Source: Irineochytrium annulatum (taxonomy: Eukaryota; Chytridiomycota; Chytridiomycetes; Chytridiales; Chytridiaceae). From it: a stretch of 29,890 nucleotides of DNA. Numbering within the stretch: position 1 is the stretch's first letter; every line of letters starts with the position of its first letter. Below the pieces are notes generated by a model. The model ran no database searches, had not been told where the DNA came from, and saw only the letters and a program-made list of their open reading frames with translations. The DNA lies in the NCBI GenBank assembly GCA_027600665.1, contig JADGJL010000234.1, positions 1 to 29,890 on the forward strand, written 5' to 3'. Below are positions 1 through 10,859 of this stretch, in pieces. The position numbers and the translations under genes were made by a program.

Positions 1-2042
1 GGGATGGCCCCCCTCCAAAAGTTGACAGCTTTTTCCTCCCTAACCCTAACCCTGACCCTGACCCACTCCCCCTCAACCTTAGCCAGCCTCCGATCCCTTA
101 TGTCCGCGGGCACGGCCCAAGCCAGCACAACGCCAACGGCCGTGAACGCCAGGATCCAATGGAAATTGGCGTAGTACCAGTAAGTCTTGTTGACGCGCTC
201 GTAGACCAGCCCGCCGCAGACGCCAGCGCCGGCCCACGCCGTTAGGATGACGCCGTGCGTCGGGCCGGCATTCCTAGATCCGAATTGATCGGCGAGGTAG
301 GCCGGGATGAGGCCGAAGCCGGCGCCGAAGAAGAAGGCTATGACGTTGCAGCCGGGAGGGACGCAAGGACGGCGAGTTGGCAGACGGCGGAGGTGACGAG
401 GAGGGATTTGCGGGATTTGATAAGGTCGGAAATAAACGGCACGGAGAGGCGACCGAGGAGGTCCGAGCCGCTAAGGAGGCCGTTAAGCAGGTCCAAGCCG
501 TAGAGGACGCGGTTGACCAGATCGTTTTTGCGGGCGAAAAAATAAAAATTGTCGATGGTCATCTAGGCAAGCCGGGTTAGCATATGGTATGGTAGCAGAG
601 TACGGAGCGAAACGGCTAAGGCACCTGGTTTATCCTAGAGAGGATAAGAAGGCCGGTTATCTGGGAGCAGAAGAACATGAAGTACCTGTCGTACGATTAG
701 TGACTTGCAGTGCTTGGAGAATGAATGATACAACTTGCTTACATCAGGATAAACTCCGTCGACTTCAGCGACTCCCACAGTGTCATACCAGGCAGTAGAA
801 CGTCGGCGTCCGTCGCACCGACGGAGATATCAACCGCGTCCGTGGCCGTCCTTGCGTTTTTGCCCTTCAACAACCCAGAGCGGTTCTCGGCGCCTCGGAT
901 GGTGTCGATGTTGATGCCATTAACGGTGTATCCCGGAGGCGGCGTCCTTAATATGATGCTGCCGACGGCCATGAGAACAAGATAGCCCGTCCCCAAGATA
1001 ACGAACACCGATTGTGGCTTCGTGTCCAACCTCAGGAGCGCCCGCTGCGTATGCAACGCGATGACGCTGCCGCCCCCAAACCCCAGACGGCGACGCCGGC
1101 GGCTAAGCCACGGTGATCGGGGAACCATTTCTGGAGCGGGCTGATGGACGCGATGTAAGCGAGGCCCAGGCCCATGCCACCGACGAGACCGTAGCCGATG
1201 TAGATGATGGCGATCTGCTCGACGGCGACGCCGAGAGCCACGATGAGGTTTCCGGCGAAGAAGAGAGCCGTACCGAGGAGGGCGACGCGGCGGGGACCGG
1301 CGCGCTCCATCCAGGGGCCGAGAAGGGCCGCGGAGCAACCGAAGACCGCTTTCCAAAAGACGATCAGAATATATAGTGACGAGGTCAGCATGAAGCAGAA
1401 GGACGGTAGCTTGTTGACTCGCGCGCAAAAAAATGAGCTTACCAAGGGTGAAGTAGAATATATTCACAGCATCGGTTTTGTCGGTTACAATGGCAATGTC
1501 GTAGGTGACATCGCCGTATCCTGAAAAGGCGTACAGGGAACCACAGCCGAGCTGTCAGGCGGGTAATGTGCACGGTTAGCATTGGGAGGGGAATGAAGAA
1601 TCACAAGACAAGCCGGAGGTAAACGTCCGGCTGGCTCCTCGCGGCAACAAGGCGAATTTACCCACCCACTCCCTCCGGCACCTCTCAATCTCTCATGCAC
1701 GTACCTGGATAAGCAGCGCTGCCGGGAAAAGCATCCACCTCGAGAACGGCACATCCTTGATGAACCATCGCTCCCTTTCGATCTGAGCCTCTGACCTGAT
1801 TTGGGCGGTGTTCGAGTAGTGCTGTTTGTGAGAAAAACGGTGTGTTAGATATTGAAGGTAGGCGTAAATAGAGCCATAAGAAGTCTTGGTGTATCCCAAC
1901 CCTACCACTGGCCAGCATCACCGTCCGCCGACCACATCTCTCTCGACCACGACTCCATCTCCCCCGACCACGACTCCATCTCCCACCGCCCACCGTGCCG
2001 GAGCGCCCCACCCACCTCGATGATACGGTCCTTGAGACCCAT
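1..2042 (-). CDS. OFA-like major facilitator transporter, 3' end cut by window, two frame breaks
   Basis: A membrane carrier resembling the oxalate/formate antiporter (OFA) or monocarboxylate branch of the MFS; the substrate cannot be told. Reading leftward: SRWMLFPAALLIQ (TM1, near 1700-1740), an intron, then LGCGSLYAFSGYGD (near 1510-1550), an intron, then the MERAGPRRVALLG loop and KWFPDHRGLAAG (about 1110-1160), typical of this branch. Next come LKSTEFILM, an intron (about 741-684), YFMFFCSQITGLLILSR, an intron ending in tgctaac...cctag, then GRLSVPFISDLIKSRKSLL and GSRNAGPTHGVILTAWAGAG. The frame stays open to base 1, so the C-terminus lies outside. Two single-base deletions break the frame, at about 1081-1084 (C run, G run in the gene) and about 351-360. 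Each sits in a short homopolymer, so they may be sequencing errors or an early pseudogene. The start at 2042 (MGLKDRIIE, then a putative intron) is inferred; secure coding begins near 1790. Confidence 0.75.
38..64. repeat. telomere-like CCCTAA/CCCTGA short array
   Basis: Two CCCTAA units are followed by two CCCTGA units on the + strand (TTAGGG/TCAGGG on the other). In the transporter frame they encode a run of alternating V and R, so they may be ordinary coding sequence. The window start is not a clean telomere. Confidence 0.4.
1944..1985. repeat. two tandem 21-base repeats
   Basis: The unit cgaccacgactccatctccc plus one base occurs twice back to back, preceded by a degenerate partial unit near 1928-1943. 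It lies in the putative first intron or leader of the MFS gene. It is probably replication slippage. Confidence 0.8.
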
Positions 2043-2809
2043 CTTGTCGTGTGTTGTGTGCAGACGAAAAAAATTAGCAAATGTGAGATTTCACAGTAGC
2101 ACCAAGACCTGGCCATGGATATTCACCCTATTGATAGAAGTTCAATTCCGTCCTTTTCTCCGTTGTTTCAAGTAATCTCATATTCATCCTTCTTTGTTTA
2201 GTATCTTCATTCATGATTTTATCTTGTTTATGTTGGCTTCATTCAAACCCAGACCTCGGGATCTAAGCGTGAGCATGCTCGTTTGAGAGGAGGGACGACG
2301 TTAAAGACGTGCTCTTAACAAGAACGAATCTTTCGGCCATTTATTCTGTTGATTCGTGAAATCCGTTAATTACGATGTGGATGAAGGTGCACAGTACAAT
2401 CAAGTCAGGATATTTTAGAAGCAACAAGAGTCGGTCCCGCTACTGTCGAGGTGCATAATAATTCAATTCAGAGAACAATCGTGAAGAAGGAAATGAAAGC
2501 AGATTCCACTGGTGTTTACCACCTCATACAAAGAGCGAGCAAGATGAAAAACTAAAACAAGCAAAGCGGAGACGTAGACATGAGAAAAAATGTCAAGCGA
2601 TGCGAAGCCATAATCCTATCACAACCAAGATTGCATTCCAGAGCAAAATAACCAACTTACAAGAAAAAAAGTAAGACCTCAAAGACACAAAACAAGGGCT
2701 ACAACGGAAAATAACTTCAACAAGGTACTAAAATCACGAAAATGAATTCACAATGAATCAATAAAGAGGCAAGATACACTCCGAACACGAACATCTAGTC
2801 TCCTAACCC
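2043..2809. other. intergenic, no gene seen
   Basis: AT-richer spacer between the MFS 5' end and the Hsp110 stop codon. It should contain the MFS promoter and the Hsp110 3' UTR. A minus-strand AATAAA occurs near 2340, far from the stop. I see no coding sequence or RNA gene. Confidence 0.5.
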
Positions 2810-5740
2810 TCAATCCACGTCCATATCCTCCTTCTTCTCCGCATCCGGCGTCGCCACGGCCTCGTCCATTTTCTCGTCGTCCTTTTTCTCCGCGGCCGGC
2901 TCCTCCTTCTTCTCCTCCTTCTTCGGCGCCGGCTTCGGCTTGTTTAGGATCGGCTTTACGGCCATCGAAAGCACCTCCATCTCGCGCCGAATCCGCTCGG
3001 CGTTAACCTTCGGGGTCACGTGCTTGGAGGAGTTGTTAATCTCCGAGAGCGCCGAGTTGAGCCATTGAAGCTTGGCGTGCACCTCCTTCTCGACCTTAGC
3101 GAGGTCCTCCTTCGCGATATGATCGTAGCGGCCATCCTATCGCGTTGATGTTCAGGTACAGGATTCGGAAAGAAAAAAAAATACTAATCGATGTACCTCA
3201 GCTTGAAGGTTCAAAATAACCGAATTCGTGTACTCCCTGAACTGCTTCTCTGCTCTCGGCCTCTCCTCCCAGTCCAAATACCGCTCCGCAACGGGGTCGC
3301 CAAGCGCTTTAAGCTCCGCTAACCTGTCGGCGTAGACGCTCTTGGTCGCGGCCTCGCCCTCGTCGGTGTAAAGCCACTCCTCCATATCGTTGAGCTTCTT
3401 CATGAAGCTTTCCCGGTCAGCGTCGGCCACGAACTCGGTCCACGCCATCTCAAGCTTGGACCGCGCTTCGTATACATACTCCTCGAGGGCGTTCCGGCGC
3501 TCGGCCGTATCCATCACAAGCCGGTCCGACGACGCCATCTCGCCCTCGAGCGCGTGCCACTCCTTAATGAGCTCGCGGGGCGCGGCGAGCGTTTGAGAAA
3601 TGATCGTAAGATCGTGCTTTCGGGTCACCCGCTTAAGCTTGGGAGGAGCGCCAGCGGTGTTGGCGGGGTTGATTGGGGTTACGGAAGCGGGAGAGGCGCC
3701 GTCAGGAACCTCTTCCGTCTCCATGGCGTCGGCCTTCTTCGGGTCCTTTTTCTCATCCTTTTTCTCGTCCTTTTTCTCCTCCTTCTTCTCCTCTTCGGCC
3801 GGGACCAGCACCTCCTCGATCTGCTGAGCACCATCCAGCCTAGTTGATGTGATCATGTTAGTTCGGCGTTCTTGCTGAGTATCCGGAGCTACGAAACCTA
3901 CACAACGAGTTGATTCCCATCAAGCCTTGCCTTCAGCTTAATCGTCGCCTTCGCAATTCCGTCACCAGCCGCGTTCGGGTCCCCGTTAAGCTTCCTAATG
4001 CCCCGAATCGTGAACTTGCCGATGAAGTTATCCGGGTGCACCGCGGGAATGTTCCGCTTCACGGCATCGGCGCCGTACAAAGCGTTAACATCAAATGTCA
4101 CGACGCCAGCGCTGGCTGCGAGCTCCTCCTCCCGAAGCGACCGGAAAAAGGTCAGGGCCTTAGCTGAGGGAATCGCGTTCCCGATTGCGAAAGCCTCGAT
4201 GTCGCTCTCGGCGGGCTCGCCGGCCTTCGTCGGAGGGACGAGGTTAGCGTCCCAGGCAAGGTGAATCGGGTAGCCGTTCCAATCCTGAACGGCCAAGTCG
4301 CGGACCTTGAAGGCCGGGGAGATGACGGCGCACTGCAGCGCACAACCACGGGCAACGGCCTCATCTTGGTTAAGCGTCGTCGACAGCTTGTTCTCTGCGT
4401 AAATACGGCCATGATTAGGTGAGCATGAGGTAAAACGGACACGCAAACTACCAACCGCCGTCGAGCGAGCCACCAAAGAACTTGGCAAGGAACTCCTTAA
4501 CGGCCGGGACACGAGTGCTCCCGCCCACCAACTCAACGAAGTCGATATCGCTCGCCGTCAACTCCGCCGCTTTAAGCGCCTCCTCCACGGGCGCCTGCAG
4601 CCTGCCCATAAGCGGCTGCACCCACTCCATGTAATCGGCCCTCGCGACCTGTGCCGACACATCCTTGTCATCCAGCAGGCACTCGATGTTCAAGACAGTG
4701 TTCGAGTTGGCCGACAGCACCTTTTTGACCTTCTCGCAAGCCTGGCGCAACCTGAAGAGGGCCTTGCCGTTCCCGCGGATGTTCATTTTGTACTTGGCGT
4801 CGAACTCCTTCACGAAGTGGTTCGCCAGGACATCGTCGAAGTCGCGGCCGCCAAGGTTGCGATCGTATGCCGTGCCCTTGACGACGAGCTTACCCTTGAC
4901 GAACTGGACGACGCCGACCTGGAGGCTCGAGTGGCCGAGGTCGAAGAAGACGACGGTCCGTGGCTTCACCTTCGGATCAAGAGTAGGGTCGGGAAGGTCG
5001 AGCTTCGTAAGCCCGTAGCCAACGGCGGCTGTAGATGCCCATTTAGTAACGTTGGCCCGTGATCATCTCAAACGCAAGAACTTACAGGCGGTGAGCTCGT
5101 TCATGAGGCGGAGCACATTGAGACCGGCGATTTCGGCCGCATCCAGCAAAGCCCTCCTCTGACGGTCGGTGAACCACCCAGGGACGGACACGACGACATC
5201 CGAGACGGGCATCTTCAACTCCTTCTGGGTGAAATCCTTCACCTGGTTGAAGAACATCGCGGTGAGCTGAGTGAAGGTAAAGACGCGGGTCTCGCCCTGG
5301 AAAGGGACCTACAAAGAGCACAACGTGAGCAACGAACAAAAATCACATCCCCTATTAATTTTACCTCCACGGCAACCTCCCCCCTCTCTCCCTCCACCAG
5401 CTTCGCGTTCACGTGCGTCTGCTCGACATTCTTCACGTCCGGGTCCGAGAAGGGCCGGCCGACGAGACGCTTAAGAGTGGAGACGGTACTTTTGAAGTTC
5501 GAGATCTCCTGCGTCTTAGCGGACTCGCCAAGGTAACGCTGTTTGTCGCCGAACGACACCAACGAACTGGCAGGATCGGCCGGTTAGCAAGTGCGCAAAG
5601 AAACGAATCCAGACGAGTAAGGCAATAACTTACGGAGTCGCTCGGTTCGAGACCTCGTTCGTGATCACATCGATACCACGGTTCCTCGCCACGGCCACGA
5701 CCGTGTTGAGGTTCCCGAAATCAATTCCAACGACGGACAT
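2810..5740 (-). CDS. SSE1: Hsp110/Sse1-type Hsp70-family co-chaperone, seven exons
   Basis: Sse1-class Hsp110s are cytosolic nucleotide-exchange factors for Hsp70 that also hold unfolded proteins. Exons by frame and splice sites: 5740-5634, 5566-5365, 5308-5086, 5028-4456, 4394-3902, 3839-3197 and 3136-2810, giving 2568 bases and 855 residues with no frame break. The N-terminus reads [20 protein letters not shown], whose N replaces the usual Hsp70 T/G motif as in Sse1. Then come [54 protein letters not shown] and [18 protein letters not shown] (ATPase domain), and [19 protein letters not shown] entering the substrate domain. An acidic/lysine linker with EKKD repeats (about residues 525-560) precedes an alpha-helical lid with [15 protein letters not shown] and [12 protein letters not shown], and the protein ends EDMDVD. 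Introns contain CTAAC-like branch sites. ATG 5740 matches the family start, but the frame stays open upstream. Part of this gene (4056-5795) is duplicated at 9024-10768. Confidence 0.93.
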
Positions 5741-5795
5741 GTTGTTGTTCTTAAAGTTGTCGGTGTCGTCGTCAAGCAAAGACTCGTTCTTTCTC
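4056..5795 (-). repeat. segmental duplication, source copy
   Basis: This stretch of about 1740 bases matches 9024-10768 in the same orientation, introns included: exons 2, 3 and 4 have identical lengths (202, 223 and 573) in both copies. The left break falls in the GADAVKR codons of exon 5. The right break lies upstream of the ATG in the KKRKNE codons. Copying of introns excludes a retrocopy. Confidence 0.9.
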
Positions 5796-6415
5796 TTCTT
5801 CTGCTTCTTCCTGCTGTTTACCGAGGAGGAGTTGGAGCTGGCTGACGCGCGCTGGTAGACGACGAACGCGAAGGCTGCGCAGATAAGGAGGACGATGCAA
5901 GGGACGATAAGCTCCTCAGGCGAGTAACCGAGGATCTGGAATGGCTGAGCGGGGACGGCGGCGCGATCGAGTACGGGGCTGGGGCTGACCCGGACTGGCT
6001 TCGATGAGGATAGAGGGGACGCTGTCGACGCGGTCGGAGAGGTCCGGCGTTTGGTGGTGGATTTGCGCGAGGTCGAGGAGGTCGAGGACTTTGACCGGCG
6101 AGGGGACGACGAGGCCGCACGGGGTTGCTCGCTCGAAGTAATCGTGAAGCTGCAGCGGTTAAAGGGAAGGTGAAGGTTAGGGCGCCGCCGAAAAAAAGAA
6201 GGAAAGGAATGCACGGGGCGGGCCGACGACGTAAGAACTGGCCCGCGGACAACCGAGCGCGGTCGCGGGTGCCGCGAAGAGGTCGATCCGACCCCCACGG
6301 TCGTCGGCGGGCCCGTCGGGGGAGCGACGAGGGCGTACGTCATCCGAGAAAATTCCGGGGCAGAATGATGATCTGGGACGCATCCCATGCCCTTGAACGC
6401 CGTCCTCCTCGCCAT
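5741..6415 (-). other. in-frame open extension upstream of the Hsp110 ATG, with a predicted membrane segment
   Basis: The Hsp110 frame stays open upstream to an ATG at 6415 (others inside, for example near 6343), adding up to about 225 residues. The stretch is Ser/Arg/Pro-rich, then [20 protein letters not shown] (about 5855-5920), a clear hydrophobic span followed by [12 protein letters not shown] and the basic run [10 protein letters not shown], then an acidic patch DDDTDN just before the Sse1-like Met. It could be a leader by chance free of stops, a separate membrane-protein gene whose real exons I cannot resolve, or an N-terminal extension giving a membrane-anchored Hsp110. The last roughly 18 codons before the ATG are shared with the second copy. 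Known Sse1 proteins lack such an extension. Confidence 0.35.
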
Positions 6416-8148
6416 CGCTCATCGGCAGTCCCCCGGACGAATGCCAGGCCTCCCGACGCCGGCCTCGCGCTCGTAAGCCTCCAATAGTACCTTCGCCCTC
6501 GATTAGAATGGGAGCTCGTTCGACGAAAAATTGGCGAAGTCCCGGATTCTGACAAACTTCAACTTTCAGACCTCCATCATGTCAGACCTTCTTTCGTTTT
6601 CCTGACCGTTCTACGCCCTTCCCGAGCATCCCAAGCCCGCGTCATTGCGCGCGGCCCCCGATCTGAGCCACGTCTGGGACGGCGGTCTCATCGGCCTCGA
6701 TGGATGGGTTGATCCAGAGCGATCCGTTACGTGGCGGGATCGGAAGATTACTCGGGTTGCACGTGCTCCCCGTCAGTGCTTTTCCGGCTCCAAGGACGCG
6801 CCGATTGCTTCTCTTCCACACGGCGAGCTGCTCTGCCAGAAGCAGCAATTATTATTCGAGGGACCTTGCCGGGGACATCGTTTTCAAGATCAGCTCACCG
6901 TCGTTGGAGCGTCATGATGGCGCTATAAATCGTCTATCGGCGTATAACGCGACGAGCTGGGGTCAGCGCACCTCTCTGACTCGCTCTCGCGGAGCGGTTC
7001 CGGCTGAAGAAGGCCACACTGCTCCTCATTTCCTTATGTCAGGTGTTTGGCGAGGATTTCACGCGAAGGGAGTAATGGACGCCGATGGTTTTGAAGGAGT
7101 CGAACCTGAGCTAGTACTGTTAATGGGCCCGGTCGTGCTCTTGATCGCTCTTAAACGTCGGAGGTGATTAATGAGCTTGACAGTGCTTCGCCGAAGCGCA
7201 CATATTTGCCGAGGATAGAGATTGCTTGCTCGGGCCTCATGGAATGATACCGTCCGAGGTCGGTGACGTGATATTGCAACGGTTCTTGACCTGTTGTACG
7301 GGAACGCGTTAGCAACAAAAAAGCTCCAAAGTCTCTCTTAAGTCTTTTTTCAGCACTCGCTCAATTCGCCGTGTTGGCCTTCCACCAGTTTTCAACGCTT
7401 TAGTCTCCGCCTTGTCTGATCGTTCGATGTTGTTACAAGCTGAAGCGTATGCTTAATCGCCTTGCTGACTCGTGGTCCAAATGCGTCATCAGCAAGGACT
7501 ATGAGGCCCATGTCGACGCTTGTTCACATTACTTCTGTTGTTTCTCGCCTTTATCCTCTTAAGCTTAGATCTTCATTTCATCTTCGTGAGTGTGTCGCAA
7601 AAGCACCGAAGTTGAAATCAGCACACAGACAAACGGTGGGTGCCGGTTGTTACTACGCGGCCGCTGATTTGTGGTGCTTGCTCTTAAGGTAATGTCTCGA
7701 AGGTGACATTCTGCTGGAAGGGAACACCTTGCACACGCGACGACGTAGTGGTCGCCGGACGGACAGCTTGTGTCGAGGTAAGCTCCAGCGGCTATGCTCG
7801 AGCAACAGTCCTCGACTGTCCATTGTTTTCGCATACGACGAGATGATGTGCTGGACGTTTAGTGGGGCGCATAGAAAGCTTGCCAGTGGTACGAACGACG
7901 CTACATCCGCAGTGATTCGGTATGTAAATATATATGATAATCTACTATGAATACTTTATTAAGGTGGCAGGCATGGATCCGCGTCCACAGCTGCGGGAGG
8001 CTAGGGTGGAAGACCCGAAGTCATTTTCTCGCCGCAGCGCGCCTACATAAGCAGACGTACCTGCGAGCAGGCCGGTATCTTCTCCATCAACGATACCGGT
8101 CTGCCCGCAGCATCCCAATATACTTCAACACTGCATGTGTTTGGACTT
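6416..8148. other. long interval with no secure gene
   Basis: Short open frames occur on both strands (the longest is about 155 codons, + strand, 6700-7167). None has a recognisable motif or good start context. It should include the promoter of the Hsp110 gene and the 3' end of the chimeric gene. A coding-like fragment is listed separately at 7153-7516. Confidence 0.4.
7153..7516 (-). pseudogene. coding-like minus-strand fragments, unrecognised
   Basis: Three short stop-free pieces look protein-like on the minus strand. The first starts MGLIVLADDAFGPRVSKA (near 7516). The second includes KTGGRPTRRIERVLKKDL (near 7330-7390). The last contains GRYHSMRPEQAISILGKYV and ends in TAA at 7153. The last piece is preceded by ttgctaac and, about 20 bases on, acaacag, which looks like an intron end. 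I cannot join the pieces into a full gene or name a family. They may be exons of a small gene, a relic, or chance. Confidence 0.22.
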
Positions 8149-10798
8149 TTATTCTAGCGCCATTCTCAATAGGTCTTCCACTGGGCAGCAGACGTCGGCG
8201 TCCGTTCCCGTTGGGCTCCAAAAGACGAAGTGTGACTCCGTGCTCACCCGAACCCCTGCGTTCACATACGCTTCCCACTCTTCGGGCTCTGGTTTCTCGC
8301 GGGTGAGTACTTGACCGATTCTTCTCCCGGTGGCCCTGTATTCGACGTCTAGGCCTTGTAGGGCCTGCATGTCTTCAGCTGGGGAGTTGAAGACTCGTCC
8401 GGTAAGGTGCACAGGCAGCGGAAAGGCGTCCTCTTCCTCAGTAAACACACCTTCACGCGACGTCCAATATCCTGGTTTCTCCGTGAAGAGCGACAGTACT
8501 ACCGCGGTGTTCCACAGCTCGCTTCCTACTTCCTCTCTCACGAACCAGCTGTCATCAAGGCTGTAGAACTTCCGATTTCCATGGTTCATGCGAGTAGCTA
8601 TCGACTCTATCAGTCTACTCTGGTTGGAGACCGTCAACTCGGCACCCTTGCGTATGAGTTCCTGGCACTCGTCCCATGTTAAAGGCTTCTGTGATTCCGG
8701 CGCTTCCAGCAAAACATCTCCTGTTATATGACGCTCTATGAAGTCTATTCCGCCTCTCACGTGGATTACACCGCTGACGATCTGAACTGCAGGGTAAGCC
8801 TCCGGGTTGAACTCGTAGTATGTCCGGAGCGTTGGCATGTCTTTGCTCAGGCTAGGGTGCACCCTTGGGTCCAGGTAGTCATATAAAACTTCAATGTTTC
8901 CAGTTGTAGCGTAACATATAGAAAGGGCCTCCATTCTTTCCCCGTAAGCCAGGGTAATCGGTACGGGCAGCGCCTTAGGTGTCCGGAGGATTGCACGCAT
9001 TTCACGCACGGTCTCCGACTTTAAGCGCTTCACCGCGTCGGCGCCGCATAAAGCGTTAACATCAAATGTCGCGACGCCCGCGTTGGCAGCAAGCTCCTCC
9101 TCCCGAAGTGAAGGGAAAAATGGCAGGGCCTTAGCCGAGGGAATCGCGTTCCCGATCGCGAAAGCATCGATGTCGCTCTCAGCTGGCTCGCCGGCCTTCG
9201 TTGGGGGGACGAGGTTGGCGTCCCAGGCAAGGTGGATCGGGTAACCGTTCCAATCATGGATGGCCAAGTCGCGAACCTTAAAGGCGGAGGAGATGAGGGC
9301 GCACTGCAGCGCGCAACCTCGGGCAACGGCCTCGTCCTGATTAAGCACCGTCGACAGCTTATTCTCTGCATAAATATCGTCGTGATCTGGTGAGCATTCA
9401 GGTAACCCAAATCGCAAAATACCAACCACCCTCGACCGCGCCACCAAAGAGCTTAGCAAGGAACTCTTTAACAGCGGGGTTACGCGTGCTCCCGCCCACC
9501 AGCTCAACGAAGTCAATATCGCTTGCCGTCAACTCTGCCGCCTTTAGCGCCTCCTCCACGGGCGCCTGCAGCCTGCCTATAAGCGGCTGCACCCACTCCA
9601 TGTAGTCGGCCCTCGCGACCTGTGCCGACACGTCCTTGTCATCCAGCAGGCACCCGATGTTCAAGTCAGTGTTCGAGTTGGCCGAGAGCACCTTTTTGAC
9701 CTTCTCGCAAGCTTGGCGCAGCCTGAAGAGGGCTTTGCCGTTCCCGCGGATGTTCATCTTGTACTTGGCGTCGAACTCCTTCACGAAGTGGTTCGCCAGG
9801 ACATCGTCGAAGTCGCGGCCGCCAAGGTTGCGATCGTACGCCGTGCCCTTGACGACGAGCTTACCCTTGACGAACTGGACAACGCCGACCTGGAGGTTGG
9901 AGTGGCCGAGGTCGAAGAAGACGACGGTCCGCGGCTTCACCTTCGGGTCAAAAGCGGGGTCGGGGAGGTCGAGCTTCGTGAGACCGTACGCAACGGCGGC
10001 TGCAGATGCCCATTTAGTACCGTTGGTCCGGGATCATCTCAAACGCGAAGAACTCACAGGCGGTGAGCTCATTCATGAGGCAGAGCACACTCAGACCGGC
10101 GATTTCTGCCGCGTCGAGCAAAGCCCTCCTCTGACGGTCGGTGAACCACCCAGGGACGGACACGACAACTTCCGAGACGGGCTTCTGCAATTCCTTCTGA
10201 GTAAAGTCCTTCACTTGGTCGAAGAACCTCGCGGTGAGTTGGGTGAAGGTGAAGACGCGGCTATCGCTCTGGACAGGGACCTACGAAAAGGACAACGTGA
10301 GCAAACGAAAAACCACAAACCTTATACTTTACCTCCACGGCAACCTCCCCCCTCTCTCCTTCCACCAACTTCACGTTCACGTGTGTCTGCTCGACATTCT
10401 TCACATCGGGGTCCGAGAAGGGCCGGCCGATAAGACGCTTAAGAGTAGAGACGGTGCTTTTAAAGTTGCAGATTTCCTGCGTCTTCGCAGACTCGCCAAC
10501 GTAACGCTGTTTGTCGCCGAACGACACCAACGAACTGGCAGGATTGGCCGGTTAGCAAGTGCGCAAAGAAACCAATTCAGATGAGTAAGGCAACAACCTA
10601 CGGAGTCGCACGGTTGGAGACCTCGTTTGTGATCACATCAACACCTCGGTTCCTCGCCACGGCCACGACCGTGTTGAGGTTCCCGAAATCAATCCCAACG
10701 GCGAACACGTTGTTCTTAAAGTTGTCGGAGTCGTCGTCAAGCAAGTACTCGTTCTTTCTCTTCTTCGGGGAAGAGGCGGGAAAGGGCAGCCGTTCCAT
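8149..10798 (-). CDS. chimeric Hsp110 ATPase domain fused to an unrecognised C-terminal domain
   Basis: Second copy of the upstream Hsp110 gene, truncated and fused. Exons read 10798-10602, 10534-10333, 10280-10058, 9999-9427 and 9365-8149, summing to 2412 bases, or 803 residues. Intron positions and phases equal those of the intact gene. Residues about 12-512 are Hsp110-like ([71 protein letters not shown]). After GADAVKR at 9025 the similarity stops abruptly and 291 unrelated residues follow, including [37 protein letters not shown] and a C-terminal [13 protein letters not shown]. The helical substrate-domain lid is gone. The ancestral ATG is GTG here (VFAVGIDFG), so initiation would need the Met at 10798, which precedes a short novel sequence. 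The frame is fully open, so it may be expressed, but function is unknown. It may be a new gene or a recent pseudogene. Confidence 0.7.
9024..10768 (-). repeat. segmental duplication, derived copy
   Basis: Direct-orientation copy of 4056-5795, about 5 kb away. Exonic and intronic bases are both largely conserved. For example, the first intron keeps gccggttagcaagtgcgcaa in both copies, with scattered substitutions. The ends coincide with the junctions to novel sequence on each side. Confidence 0.9.
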
Positions 10799-10859
10799 TA
10801 TTTCTTGGAACCGCGAAGGGTCTGCAGCAATACTGCGGCTTGACCGCGGCCCCGAACTT

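Noticed and set aside
9636..10433. A 265-codon + frame
   Set aside because: It is antisense to the Hsp110-derived exons 3 and 4, and the intact copy at 4665-5018 has a similar shadow; it crosses introns of the real gene.
8149..10798. Retrocopy origin of the second Hsp110 gene
   Set aside because: The introns are copied at the same positions with similar sequence, so duplication was at DNA level.
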